Source: Dehalococcoidia bacterium LH_S1
GTDB lineage: Bacteria; Chloroflexota; Dehalococcoidia; SZUA-161; SpSt-899
Assembly: GCA_023660035.1 (NCBI GenBank)
Contig: JAGXOF010000010.1
Location: forward strand, 1 to 17,918
Direction: 5' to 3'
Length of the DNA stretch: 17,918 bases
Positions 7,532 to 15,071 of the stretch are shown here, piece after piece. Made by a program: the position numbers and the translations under genes. The notes below the pieces were generated by a model. It was not told where the DNA came from. It made no database searches and saw only the letters and a list, made by a program, of their open reading frames with translations. Positions within the stretch are counted from its first letter, which is position 1. Each line of letters opens with the position of its first letter.

Positions 7532-8377
7532 ATGAGAGAAATCAAGGCAACTGATGTCAAAGATACTGCATCTCGCCTCTTCCAGGAAGCGTGTGTTCAC
7601 CTGTCGGAGGATGTCCTCTCGGCACTCAAGAAGGCACGAGAAGAGGAGGAATCCCCCATCGGCAGGGACGTTCTGGACAGGATTCTGGAGAACTCGGATA
7701 TCTCGGCCAGGGATGGCATTCCCCTCTGCCAGGACACCGGTAGTTCCGTGGTATTCCTGGAACTTGGCCAGGAGGCTTACATAGTCGGCGGTGACCTCTA
7801 CACGGCGATAAACGAAGGGGTAGCCCAGGGATACACGGAGGGATACCTGCGGAAATCCTTGCTGAACCAGCCCTTTTCAGCCAGGGTAAACACAAAGGAC
7901 AATAGTCCGGCAATTATCTATACTGACATAGTCCCCGGGGACAAACTTAGAATCATCGCCATGCCCAAAGGCGGCGGTGCGGAGAATATGGCACGACTGG
8001 GAATGCTCACGCCGGCCAGTGGACGCCAGGGTGTTCTGGAATTCGTGGTAAGATCGGTGGATGAGGCAGGGAGCAACCCCTGCCCGCCGGTTGTGGTGGG
8101 GGTGGGAGTAGGGGGAACAGCTGAGAGAACGATGATGCTGGCCAAGAAGAGCCTGCTGCGCACAGTCGGCGAGCCGAACCCCGACCCTGAGGTCGCTGAC
8201 CTGGAAAGGGAAATCCTGGAGCGGGTCAACAAATTGGGTATCGGGGCTATGGGATACGGAGGCAAGATCACTGCCCTCGCCGTTCACGTGGAAACGTTCC
8301 CGGCGCATGTGGCCAGTCTTCCCGTGGCGGTCAACCTGCAGTGTCATAGCGCACGGCATAAAGAGGCGGTGTTGTAA
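7532..8377 (+). CDS. Class I (iron-sulfur) fumarate hydratase, alpha subunit
   Basis: This is the N-terminal, cluster-binding half of a two-chain [4Fe-4S] fumarase, interconverting fumarate and malate (281 aa). The ATG 7532 is preferred over 7511 because AAGGAGGAAC precedes it. Three conserved cysteines suit the three-Cys cluster: C66 in GIPLCQDTG, C184 in SNPCPPVVVGVG, and C271 in NLQCHSARH. The segments MPKGGGAENMARLGML and GIGAMGYGGKITAL are also typical. The related L(+)-tartrate dehydratase alpha subunit is hard to separate on motifs, but malic enzyme upstream and SDH downstream favour fumarase. It starts 27 bp after the malic enzyme stop. Its partner subunit is unusually distant, 314 bp further on. 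Such enzymes are generally oxygen-sensitive. Confidence 0.92.
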   Translation: MREIKATDVKDTASRLFQEACVHLSEDVLSALKKAREEEESPIGRDVLDRILENSDISARDGIPLCQDTGSSVVFLELGQEAYIVGGDLYTAINEGVAQGYTEGYLRKSLLNQPFSARVNTKDNSPAIIYTDIVPGDKLRIIAMPKGGGAENMARLGMLTPASGRQGVLEFVVRSVDEAGSNPCPPVVVGVGVGGTAERTMMLAKKSLLRTVGEPNPDPEVADLEREILERVNKLGIGAMGYGGKITALAVHVETFPAHVASLPVAVNLQCHSARHKEAVL

Positions 8378-8404
8378 CATGTGCAAAATGGCAACAAATC
8401 CTAA

Positions 8405-8624
8405 ATTTTAATATCTAAAATGAACGAAACTAGCCCGACTGTAGCCGCCATCTGCCGAGAGCGGACCGTGCTTGACACGGAATCTCGGGGGGCGAAGATG
8501 CTTAATGAGATTCTGAATCAAGTTCAGGATGGCACCTTCAGCATCCTCCAGAGGTGGGTACAGCACCCACAAGGGGCGGATTGTTTGTGGCCAATTGAGT
8601 TTCTAATCATGTGGATTTTAATAT
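8405..8624. repeat. Hairpin-rich intergenic segment between fumarase alpha and beta, possible MITE-like element
   Basis: The 314-bp gap 8378-8691 holds no convincing gene. A 10-bp exact direct repeat ATTTTAATAT (8405-8414 and 8615-8624) flanks it. Just inside lie imperfect inverted ends: ATGA-N2-GAAACT (8420-8431) and the reverse complement of ATGA-N3-GAAACT (8598-8610). Internal hairpins are CCGAGA/TCTCGG (8455-8460, 8483-8488) enclosing CCGTG/CACGG (8466-8480), ATTCTGAA/TTCAGGAT (8510-8530), AGGATG/CATCCT (8526-8547) and GTGGGT/ACCCAC (8554-8570). The palindromic cores CTTGACACGG and CTGAATCAAGTTCAG resemble dispersed intergenic palindromes that I recall from many bacterial genomes. A weak promoter-like pair, TTGAGT-N18-TAATAT (8595-8624), could restart transcription. 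Calling it mobile is inference. Confidence 0.45.
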
Positions 8625-8691
8625 TGTTTCGAATTTCGAGCTTGGGTGTACCGTGTTTTTGGTTCTAGCTTGTCCATACAAGGAGGGAAAT

Positions 8692-9252
8692 ATGGCAGTA
8701 CGCATTAACTCGCCGATGGATAATGAGGCCGTGGAGAAATTGAAAGCGGGGGATCAGGTGCTGATAAATGGTGTCATCTACGTGGCTCGCGATGCCGCTC
8801 ACAAGCGGTTTATCGAGACACTTCACAAGGGAGAGAAGCCCCCTGTTGAAATCGACGGTCAAATCATATATTACATGGGACCTACGCCCGCAAAGCCCGG
8901 TGAGGTTATCGGGTCGGCGGGACCAACAACAAGCGGGCGCATGGATCCGTACTCGCCTCGCCTGATGGAACTCGGACTGAAAGGGATGATAGGTAAAGGC
9001 ATGCGTTCACAAGCTGTGAAGGAAGCAATGCAGAAGCACAAAGCGGTTTACTTTGCTGCCATCGGCGGGGCAGGAGCGCTTATCTCCAGGTCCATCAAGA
9101 AGGCTGAAGTCGTGGCCTACGAGGAACTCGGCGCCGAGGCCGTGAGACGGCTTGAAGTGGAGGATTTTCCCGTTACCGTCGTTAACGACGCACATGGCGG
9201 CGACCTCTATGAAGAAGGAAAGGCAAAATACCGGGTAAAAGAGGCTGTATGA
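8692..9252 (+). CDS. Class I (iron-sulfur) fumarate hydratase, beta subunit
   Basis: This is the C-terminal half of the two-chain class I fumarase (186 aa, normal for a separate beta chain). The ATG 8692 follows AAGGAGGGAAAT, a strong ribosome site. An in-frame ATG at 8611 would add 27 unrelated residues derived from the intergenic repeat and is rejected. Family motifs are GPTPAKPGEVIGSAGPTTSGRMD (63-85), KGMIGKGMRS (97-106, substrate loop), YFAAIGGAGAL (120-130), and VVNDAHGGDLY at the end. It must assemble with the alpha subunit encoded upstream to bind substrate. The tartrate dehydratase beta subunit is the alternative reading. It overlaps sdhA by 4 bp (ATGA), which indicates translational coupling with SDH. 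Confidence 0.92.
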   Translation: MAVRINSPMDNEAVEKLKAGDQVLINGVIYVARDAAHKRFIETLHKGEKPPVEIDGQIIYYMGPTPAKPGEVIGSAGPTTSGRMDPYSPRLMELGLKGMIGKGMRSQAVKEAMQKHKAVYFAAIGGAGALISRSIKKAEVVAYEELGAEAVRRLEVEDFPVTVVNDAHGGDLYEEGKAKYRVKEAV

Positions 9253-10967
9253 CAAGGGACATAGCGCATGACATAGTCATTATGGGTTCCGGGATCGCCG
9301 GATTGAGAGCAGCTCTCGAAGCCGCTAAGATAGGCAAGGGCAAACTGGACATAGCCGTGGTCTCCAAGGTGCAGCTCATGCGGTCGCACTCCGTATGCGC
9401 TGAGGGAGGTACGGCGGCGGTGCTGCGCAGTGAGGAAGGAGACAGCTTCGACCTTCACTCTTGGGATACTGTAAGGGGAAGCGACTTCCTGGCCGACCAG
9501 GACGTGGTCTCACATTTCGTCCAGGAGCTCCCCAAGGAGATAATCCAGCTCGACCACTGGGGAATCCCGTGGTCCAGACGCTCCGACGGGCGCATAGCCC
9601 AGCGGCCATTCGGCGGCCATAGCTTCAACCGGGCAACACTGGCCCAGGACAAGACGGGTTTCTTCGAGATGCAAACCCTTTACGATACGCTTCAGAAATA
9701 TGCAGACGTCACCCGCTATGATGAGTGCTATGCCACGAATATATTTACGGAAAACGGCACCTTTCAGGGAATAACGGTGTGGGACCTCAACACCGGCGAG
9801 TTCTTCTTCATCAGAGCCAAGGCTCTGGTGATAGCGGCGGGCGGAGCGTGCCGGATGTTCGGATTCACGACGTACTCGCTCACGGCCACCGGCGACGGGA
9901 TGGCCATGGCCTACAGAGCAGGGCTGCCGCTCAAGGACATGGAGTTCGTGCAGTTCCACCCGACAGGACTTGTCCCCACCGGCATACTGGTCACGGAGGG
10001 GGCGCGGGGGGAGGGTGGCTACCTCATCAATCGCGACGGCGACAGATTCATGAGCAAGTACGCGGAGTCCAAGATGGAGACGGCACCGCGCGATATCGTA
10101 TCCCGTGCCGAGATGACTGAGATAGAGGAAGGCAGAGGGCTCACAAGCGCTGAGGGCCTGGGATTCGTGCAACTGGACCTGCGGCACCTCGGGGCGAACA
10201 GGATCAATGAACGCCTCCCACTGGTCAGGGAAGTAGGCATCAAGTTCGCCTTCGTGGATCCCATCTACGAGCCTTTGCCCGTGCGACCGGCGGCCCACTA
10301 CTTTATGGGTGGCATTCATGTGGACATCAACGCAGCCACGCCGGTGGAGGGGATCTGGGCAGCCGGAGAGTCAGCCTGCGTCTCCTTTCACGGCGCCAAT
10401 CGTCTCGGCTCCAATTCCACCGCCGAGTGCCTGGTAGTGGGAAGAATAGCAGGCGAGCAGGCAGCCAGGCATGCATTAAGCCAAAAAGCAATTCCTGAAA
10501 TGCCGGCGGAGCGGGTTCGACAGGAGGAATACGCCGTTTTCGAGCAGTTCCAGCAGCGTTCGGGAAGCGAGGACATATCATCCATCCTCTCCGAAATGCG
10601 CAGCATGATGGACGCCAAGGTCGGGGTTTTCCGGACAGGGCAGCAGCTGGAGGAGGCTTTAGGGAAGATACGAGAGCTGCGTGAAAGGGTGAATTATGTC
10701 AAAGCCGCAGAAAGCACACGGGTATACAATACAAGCATTCTCTCCATCCTCGAGACCATCAACCTGCTGGATGTAGCGGAGGCTATCGTAGCCGGAGGAC
10801 TGGCGAGAACCGAGTGGCGGGGCTCACATGCACGCCGTGATTTTCCAAAGCGGGACGACGAGAACTGGCTCAAGCACACCCTGGCTTACTATAGCCCGGA
10901 GGGCCCAAGACTTAAATATACACCGGTGAACATCACCATGTGGAAACCGGTGGAAAGGAAATACTGA
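9249..10967 (+). CDS. sdhA: Succinate dehydrogenase / fumarate reductase flavoprotein subunit
   Basis: This is the catalytic FAD subunit of complex II, oxidising succinate to fumarate or the reverse (572 aa, usual size). The dinucleotide fold is MGSGIAGLRAAL (12-23). H47 in MRSHSVCAEGG is placed like the His that binds FAD covalently. Active-site elements are VQFHPTG (234-240), TEGARGEGG (249-257), R281 in PRDIVSRA, H350 in AAHYFMGG, and HGANRLGSNS (381-390). The C-terminal domain contains SRVYNT-like ESTRVYNTS and the conserved REWRGSHAR-like TEWRGSHAR. The start overlaps the fumarase beta stop by 4 bp, and sdhC begins 3 bp after its stop. Direction of use (SDH or fumarate reductase) cannot be decided from sequence. 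Malic enzyme and fumarase in the same operon support a C4-acid pathway. Confidence 0.95.
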   Translation: MTRDIAHDIVIMGSGIAGLRAALEAAKIGKGKLDIAVVSKVQLMRSHSVCAEGGTAAVLRSEEGDSFDLHSWDTVRGSDFLADQDVVSHFVQELPKEIIQLDHWGIPWSRRSDGRIAQRPFGGHSFNRATLAQDKTGFFEMQTLYDTLQKYADVTRYDECYATNIFTENGTFQGITVWDLNTGEFFFIRAKALVIAAGGACRMFGFTTYSLTATGDGMAMAYRAGLPLKDMEFVQFHPTGLVPTGILVTEGARGEGGYLINRDGDRFMSKYAESKMETAPRDIVSRAEMTEIEEGRGLTSAEGLGFVQLDLRHLGANRINERLPLVREVGIKFAFVDPIYEPLPVRPAAHYFMGGIHVDINAATPVEGIWAAGESACVSFHGANRLGSNSTAECLVVGRIAGEQAARHALSQKAIPEMPAERVRQEEYAVFEQFQQRSGSEDISSILSEMRSMMDAKVGVFRTGQQLEEALGKIRELRERVNYVKAAESTRVYNTSILSILETINLLDVAEAIVAGGLARTEWRGSHARRDFPKRDDENWLKHTLAYYSPEGPRLKYTPVNITMWKPVERKY

Positions 10968-10970
10968 GCC

Positions 10971-11411
10971 ATGAAGGCACAGTCAAGCGAGAGGAGATAT
11001 CTGGAGAACTACCTGGGAATTAAGGGCTGGGTGTGGGGAGGCCGGTACAGGCTGGAGCGATATCTCTACACATTACACAGGATTAGCGGACTGGCCCTCC
11101 TCTTCTATTTCCTCCTGCACATCGCTATGAATGGTTTCAGGCTCTCCAGCGGTGAAAGCTGGACCAGTCTGATGGACATATTTGATACACCCATAGTGAA
11201 ATTCGGCGAATACCTGGTCCTGGCTGGTTTCACCTTTCACGCCCTGAACGGCCTGCGGCTCATACTTCAAGAGCTGGGCTACACACTGGGCCGCCCCAAG
11301 CCTCCTGTATATCCTTACGTCGATGCGCTTGAGCGAAGGCGTCCCATTGTGTTCGTCATGGGTGGTGTGATAATCATCCTTCTTGTGGTCTTTATATTCA
11401 ATTTTATTTGA
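10971..11411 (+). CDS. sdhC: Succinate dehydrogenase cytochrome b-type membrane subunit
   Basis: This is a membrane anchor of complex II (146 aa). It has three hydrophobic segments, around residues 38-56, 80-100 and 126-146. Histidines suited to heme or quinone sites are H36 in YTLHRISG, H50 in FLLHIAMNG and H90 in FTFHALNGLRL. The LHRISGL...LHI pattern is the usual SdhC/Sdh_cyt signature. It lies 3 bp after sdhA and 10 bp before the second membrane subunit. The exact heme count is not readable. SdhC is the best label, but some annotators call this position the cytochrome b556 subunit without a letter. Confidence 0.85.
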   Translation: MKAQSSERRYLENYLGIKGWVWGGRYRLERYLYTLHRISGLALLFYFLLHIAMNGFRLSSGESWTSLMDIFDTPIVKFGEYLVLAGFTFHALNGLRLILQELGYTLGRPKPPVYPYVDALERRRPIVFVMGGVIIILLVVFIFNFI

Positions 11412-11421
11412 TAGGAGCGCT

Positions 11422-11775
11422 ATGCGGGAAGTTCCTCTCAGACTATGGCAATTAATCGCCGCGGCAGTGATTTTCTTCCTTGTCGGGACGCACCTTATTA
11501 TCATGCACCTCGGGGATATCCTGAGCTTCTTTGGCGCGGATATGGGAGAGCCCACTGCGTGGAGTTCAGTTATGGAGCGGGCAAGCAGTGCGTGGTGGAC
11601 GGTATTCTACGGCATCGTTCTTGCCGCTGTCCTGTATCACGGCTTCCTCGGGTTGAGAAACGTGATATCGGAGTTATCACTTTCGCCTGCGGCGATGAGG
11701 GTGATCAACCGGGCACTTATAGTTGTGGGGATCGGGATCTTTGCCTTTGCCCTCTACATCCCCATCAGCACATGA
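11422..11775 (+). CDS. sdhD: Succinate dehydrogenase hydrophobic membrane anchor subunit
   Basis: This is a second small membrane subunit (117 aa) between sdhC and sdhB. The ATG 11422 follows TAGGAGCGC, whereas a longer in-frame start at 11383 would lie inside sdhC and is rejected. There are three hydrophobic stretches near residues 10-30, 58-77 and 95-114. H24 and H29 (GTHLIIMHLGD) and H73 (LYHGFLGLRNVI) are candidate heme or quinone-site residues, and the YHGFLGLRNVISE motif resembles SdhD-type anchors. Sequence identity of such subunits is poor, so the assignment rests on position, size and topology as well as this motif. Confidence 0.8.
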   Translation: MREVPLRLWQLIAAAVIFFLVGTHLIIMHLGDILSFFGADMGEPTAWSSVMERASSAWWTVFYGIVLAAVLYHGFLGLRNVISELSLSPAAMRVINRALIVVGIGIFAFALYIPIST

Positions 11776-11820
11776 TGCAACGAAACAGCCATGAGTTATC
11801 AGCTAAAGCGGGAGGACTTA

Positions 11821-12669
11821 ATGAGTAACAACGGAGAGAATCAAGGGAGCGTAAGTAAGCTAACATTAAAGGTCCAGAGGTACAATCCTGACCGGGACAA
11901 GGCTCCCTATATGCAGGAATTCACGCTACCTTTCCGCAAGGGGATGACCGTTCTTGACGGGCTTCTCTATATCAGGGAGAACATAGATAGCTCACTTGCC
12001 TTCCGGGCATCCTGCCGTATGGGAATCTGCGGTGCCTGCGCCATGCTGATAAACAATCTTCCCCGCCTTGCATGTCATACCCCAGTAGAGGAGATCGGCG
12101 AATTCACCCTGGAAATTAAGCCGCTGCCCAATTTTGCAATCGTCAAGGATCTAGTGCCGGACACAAGCAGTATGTTTGAGAAGCACGCATCCGTAAAACC
12201 CTATCTTATGCGAGACGACCAGGAAGAAATGGAACACCCAACCGCCGAGTTCGTGCAATCCCCGGATGAGCTGGAATCATATTTGCAGTTTGCCTATTGT
12301 ATCAAATGCGGGGCCTGTGTAGCTGCATGTCCTACATCAGCGACGGGGAAACTGTATCTTGGCCCCCAGGCACTAACCCAGGCATACCGATACTGCGGTG
12401 ACAGCAGGGATAACAAGAGCGGGGAGAGGATTTCAGCGGTAGACCCATACTACGGGGTTTGGGGCTGCCACTTCGCAGGCGCGTGCTCTCAGGTCTGTCC
12501 CAAGGGAGTCGATCCAGCGTTGGCCATTCAACTGCTGAGGAGAAAGGTGTTCGCTCAAAGCCTTGGAGGAAAGGAGAGGACACCCTCTCCTGTAGCCGCT
12601 CCTCCCACCGGGAGTAAGGAAAAGATACCTGTGCCGGAGTTCACAGTTACACAGGATGACCGCTCCTAG
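11821..12669 (+). CDS. sdhB: Succinate dehydrogenase / fumarate reductase iron-sulfur subunit
   Basis: This is the electron-transfer subunit of complex II (282 aa from ATG 11821, chosen because GGGAGGACTTA precedes it; an ATG at 11791 adds 10 residues). The [2Fe-2S] ligands are C65, C70, C73 and C85 (CRMGICGACAM and LAC). The second domain has C160-x2-C163-x2-C166-x3-C170 (CIKCGACVAACP) and C216-x5-C222-x3-C226 (CHFAGACSQVCP). This spacing matches one [4Fe-4S] and one [3Fe-4S] cluster as in standard SdhB. A Pro/Ser-rich C-terminal tail of about 35 residues after QLLRRKVFAQ is longer than needed. The TAG stop overlaps the stop of the convergent Nudix gene in a shared CTAG. It is the last gene of the operon. 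Confidence 0.94.
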   Translation: MSNNGENQGSVSKLTLKVQRYNPDRDKAPYMQEFTLPFRKGMTVLDGLLYIRENIDSSLAFRASCRMGICGACAMLINNLPRLACHTPVEEIGEFTLEIKPLPNFAIVKDLVPDTSSMFEKHASVKPYLMRDDQEEMEHPTAEFVQSPDELESYLQFAYCIKCGACVAACPTSATGKLYLGPQALTQAYRYCGDSRDNKSGERISAVDPYYGVWGCHFAGACSQVCPKGVDPALAIQLLRRKVFAQSLGGKERTPSPVAAPPTGSKEKIPVPEFTVTQDDRS

Positions 12670-13202
12670 GCTTGCATCCTCAATATAACCCTTAAAAGAC
12701 CAGCGGCACTCTTGCCGTCGGAGATCTCACCGGAATCAATCAAGCCAGGCACATCCTTTAGCGGAACCCGGACAACCTTATTGATCTCATCCGCATCCGG
12801 CGTATCGTGGCTGTCCTCCAATTCAGTGGCAAGAAAGAAGTAAAGATACTCAGTGGAGTAGCCCGGACTGGCATAAAGACCGCCAAGAAGCTCCATCCTT
12901 TTCGCCGAATAACCCGTCTCCTCCCGGAGTTCGCGGTGAGCGGACTGCTCCGGCGTCTCACCGGCATCAATCATTCCCGCGGGAATCTCAAGCAACATCC
13001 TCCCCACAGCAGTACGGTGTTGCCGCACCAGGAGAGCTTTCCCCTCTGAGTCAACAGCCACAATCGCCACACAGTCGCCGAACTCCACGATCTCACGTTG
13101 CGACTCCCTACCCGAAGGCAATTGTATAGTATCAATCCGGAGGCTCACTCTTCTCCCCCGGTAAACCTGGTCGCTGTTTAATAAGGGTTGTGTTTCAGCC
13201 AT
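12666..13202 (-). CDS. Nudix hydrolase, ADP-ribose pyrophosphatase-like
   Basis: This is a cytoplasmic nucleoside-diphosphate-X hydrolase (178 aa). A complete Nudix box G76-x5-E82-x7-REL-x-EE-x-G97 is visible (GMIDAGETPEQSAHRELREETG). Preceding VRQHRTAVGRMLLEIPAG and following GGLYASPGYSTEYLYFFLA are typical of ADP-ribose pyrophosphatases (NudF-type), where the substrate would be ADP-ribose, giving AMP and ribose 5-phosphate. Substrate assignment is by resemblance only. The ATG has AAGG a few bases upstream. It is the last gene of a minus-strand cluster with a GNAT enzyme (22 bp away) and NAD kinase. The NAD kinase link suits a role in NAD(P)-derived metabolite turnover. It ends in the same CTAG as sdhB. 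Confidence 0.9.
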   Translation of the reverse strand: MAETQPLLNSDQVYRGRRVSLRIDTIQLPSGRESQREIVEFGDCVAIVAVDSEGKALLVRQHRTAVGRMLLEIPAGMIDAGETPEQSAHRELREETGYSAKRMELLGGLYASPGYSTEYLYFFLATELEDSHDTPDADEINKVVRVPLKDVPGLIDSGEISDGKSAAGLLRVILRMQA

Positions 13203-13224
13203 ATGAACCTTATATCTAGCATAT

Positions 13225-13722
13225 CTACCACTGCGGCTTTACCGCTGGCTTGAGTTTCAGAACCATAGCATTCTCATCACAATCAGGATATTTAGGGCAT
13301 CGCAAGCACTCACCCCAGATTTTTCTGGGGAGCTCGACCGGATCAACCAGCTGAAAGCCGAATTTCCCGAAGAAAGATACCACATACGTGAGGCAAAAAA
13401 CCACCGGTATGTCCAGTTCCTTCGCCTCCTCGATACAGGCGTTCACCAGGGTTTCCCCACCCCCCTTGCGCTGCCACTCCTCGGATACGGCGACGGATTT
13501 TATCTCTGCCAGGTCTCCCCAGGCAATGTGCAAAGCGCCACACCCCACCACCTCATCTCCCAGCCGGGCGACAAAGTAATCCCTGATATTCTCGTAAATC
13601 TCACTTAGCGACCGCGGCAACATGAAGTCCCGCGCAGCAAAGGAGTTAACCAGCTTCCTTATACGAGGTGCCTCGGAAACCTTTGCCTTTTCAACCTTCA
13701 TCCCATGTTCTGTCTCTCCCAC
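13225..13722 (-). CDS. GNAT family N-acetyltransferase, ArgA-like (possible N-acetylglutamate synthase)
   Basis: This is an acetyl-CoA-dependent N-acetyltransferase (158 aa from ATG 13701, 165 aa from GTG 13722). The acetyl-CoA loop is QRKGGGETLV (77-86). The segments FMLPRSLSEIYENIRDYFVA, VVGCGALHIAWGDLAEIKSVAV and FFGKFGFQLVD match the short, single-domain ArgA type known from actinobacteria and from ArgH-fused enzymes. So does the C-terminal Cys group ECLRCPKYPDC (C132, C135, C141). The likely reaction is acetylation of glutamate, the first step of arginine synthesis, but no arg gene is nearby. Both starts lie within the end of nadK (overlap 11 or 32 bp), implying coupled translation. GTG 13722 has GGGAGAGG close by; ATG 13701 fits the protein family better. 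Confidence 0.82.
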   Translation of the reverse strand: MGETEHGMKVEKAKVSEAPRIRKLVNSFAARDFMLPRSLSEIYENIRDYFVARLGDEVVGCGALHIAWGDLAEIKSVAVSEEWQRKGGGETLVNACIEEAKELDIPVVFCLTYVVSFFGKFGFQLVDPVELPRKIWGECLRCPKYPDCDENAMVLKLKPAVKPQW

Positions 13723-14536
13723 TCAACCTCTCCCACAATATATTATAGTAATCGGACCGCGGGCGGAGTCTCAAAAATCGGGTGGTATAATGGCTTCGAA
13801 CAACCCTCACCCTATCACCGTCTTCCAGGCGAAACTCCGTTTGTCCGTCGATGCTTGCCCTGGCTTCACGGGTCGTGTGAAGTTCTAGTTCGATAACCGA
13901 CTCACCCTTCAGAACTAAAGAGCTACGCAACCCTGCATACGGCGCAACAGGGGTCAGTACAAAATCCCCGGCAGCAGGAGGGAAAACAGGTCCGCCAGCA
14001 GCCAGCGAATAGGCCGCACTCCCTGTTGCGGTGGCCACGATGAGTCCGTCACCACCCCACGCCGCCATCGGGTCCCCGTCCACCGAGGCCCTGACATGGA
14101 TAACGTGGATGGATGCCCCTCTGGCAACCACCACATCATTCAGGGCATGAAGCGCCGGAACATTCAATCGAGAGGGAAGCTCAACTTGCAGCATCGCTCT
14201 CTCATCGATCCATCCCTGACCTGCCAAGAACTCAGGAATAGCACTGAGCGCCTGCTCACCCTCGAGTTCGGTGGTGAATCCCCAGTTACCCAGATTTATC
14301 CCGAGAACCGGTATTCCCTGGGGAGCAGTGAGCCGTGCAGCTCGGAGCATCGTGCCGTCGCCGCCCAGGCTCATCACCATGTCGGTGCCGGTGAGGTATT
14401 CCTTACTCTGTGTCTCGTCTAAGGCAGGGCAAAACCATGCCGATACACCCGATTTCTCTGCCTCCCGTGCAAGCCCTTGGGCAAGGCCTTCAGCTCTCTC
14501 AATCTTGGCGTTAAAGAGGATTCCAACGTTTCTCAC
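13691..14536 (-). CDS. nadK: NAD kinase
   Basis: This enzyme phosphorylates NAD to NADP in the cytoplasm (281 aa, normal length). The signature GGDGT is at 58-62 (MSLGGDGTMLRAAR). GINLGNWGFTTELE (79-92) corresponds to the usual GIN-x-G-x-LGFLTE segment, and LNDVVVARG (132-140) is the NE/D motif. GGDGLIVATATGSAAYSLAAGGP (161-183) is the substrate-binding and catalytic stretch. The start is GTG 14536, preceded by a weak GGTGG. An extended -10 promoter about 17 bp upstream would give a leader of only about 10 nt. The C-terminus overlaps the start of the GNAT gene. The Mut7-C RNase gene ends 55 bp upstream on the same strand. Confidence 0.95.
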   Translation of the reverse strand: MRNVGILFNAKIERAEGLAQGLAREAEKSGVSAWFCPALDETQSKEYLTGTDMVMSLGGDGTMLRAARLTAPQGIPVLGINLGNWGFTTELEGEQALSAIPEFLAGQGWIDERAMLQVELPSRLNVPALHALNDVVVARGASIHVIHVRASVDGDPMAAWGGDGLIVATATGSAAYSLAAGGPVFPPAAGDFVLTPVAPYAGLRSSLVLKGESVIELELHTTREARASIDGQTEFRLEDGDRVRVVRSHYTTRFLRLRPRSDYYNILWERLSGRDRTWDEG

Positions 14537-14552
14537 AATGCCACCGAACAGA

Positions 14553-14581
14553 ATTCTATCACAAACCGCTCCCGTGCTGAA
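14553..14581 (-). promoter_or_regulatory. Predicted extended -10 promoter of nadK
   Basis: On the minus strand TG-A-TAGAAT occupies 14561-14553, an extended -10 with 5/6 match. TTCAGC at 14581-14576 is a poor -35, but it lies at the right 17-bp spacing. Transcription would start near 14546, only about 10 nt before the GTG start of nadK. Confidence 0.4.
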
Positions 14582-14591
14582 TCTCCCATCT

Positions 14592-15065
14592 TCATCGTTC
14601 CATCAATCTTGCAAGCTCATTGTTCATCCGCTGCCAGTGCGTGCCACGCCAGTAGATACGGCCGCATTTCGGGCATTGCATATATTGGGCATGGTTCTTA
14701 AACACGTAGGGCGGAACCAGTTCACGCACCTCTTCCCTGGTTCGGGGGACCAGGGGTTCATTGCATTCCATGCACCTCGAGAAAGGATTTGAATCCGGCT
14801 TGAGATCCAGTGCCTCTACCACCTGTCGAAGCTGAGCCTTGACATCATCAGCCTCGATAAAGATAGCCTTTATCTTGCCGTTGAACACCACCCTCCTCCG
14901 CATGATGCCGTTGTCCTTGGTTAAGAGAGCCCTCCCCTCCTTGAGGGCGATCCGAACAACCTCGTTATCGTCCAGACCGTTGATGGACACGGCATCATAC
15001 CCGATCATCCTCAATCTTTTGGCCAGCTTTCCCACGTTTTCATCAGCGAGGAACCTGTGGGTCAT
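14592..15065 (-). CDS. Mut7-C RNase domain protein (PIN-like nuclease with zinc ribbon)
   Basis: This is a small predicted RNase (157 aa) of the Mut7-C family (formerly DUF82). The N-terminal PIN-like fold shows FLADENVGKLAKRLRMIGYD with acidic D8/E9, a LDDNEVVRIALKEGRALLTKDNGI block with D32/D33 and D51, and acidic residues near 72-74. The C-terminal zinc ribbon has C98-x2-C101 (CMEC) and C131-x2-C134 (CPKCGRIYWRGTHWQRM). Nuclease activity is a family prediction and the substrate is unknown. No Shine-Dalgarno precedes the ATG. An extended -10 sits so that transcription should begin at the A of ATG. It is divergent from archease-rtcB, and nadK follows 55 bp downstream on the same strand. Confidence 0.88.
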   Translation of the reverse strand: MTHRFLADENVGKLAKRLRMIGYDAVSINGLDDNEVVRIALKEGRALLTKDNGIMRRRVVFNGKIKAIFIEADDVKAQLRQVVEALDLKPDSNPFSRCMECNEPLVPRTREEVRELVPPYVFKNHAQYMQCPKCGRIYWRGTHWQRMNNELARLMER

Positions 15066-15071
15066 GATTCA

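Noticed and set aside
7877..8386. 169-codon minus-strand open frame over fumarase alpha
   Set aside because: Antisense to a gene with all catalytic motifs; low-complexity translation with no family resemblance.
8420..8668. 82-codon open frame between the fumarase subunits
   Set aside because: It begins at the inverted end of the repeat-like segment, and its translation follows palindromes. No ribosome site, and it overlaps the next gene's upstream region.
8611..8691. Longer start for fumarase beta (ATG 8611)
   Set aside because: The extra 27 residues derive from the intergenic segment, while ATG 8692 has a strong AAGGAGGG site and begins the conserved protein.
9510..10319. 269-codon open frame on the minus strand inside sdhA
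   Set aside because: It lies antisense to a perfectly conserved flavoprotein; the translation has no recognisable domain and is a shadow of the GC-rich coding frame.
14271..14792. 173-codon plus-strand open frame across nadK and the Mut7-C gene
   Set aside because: It spans two well-supported genes on the opposite strand and the gap between them; no domain is visible.
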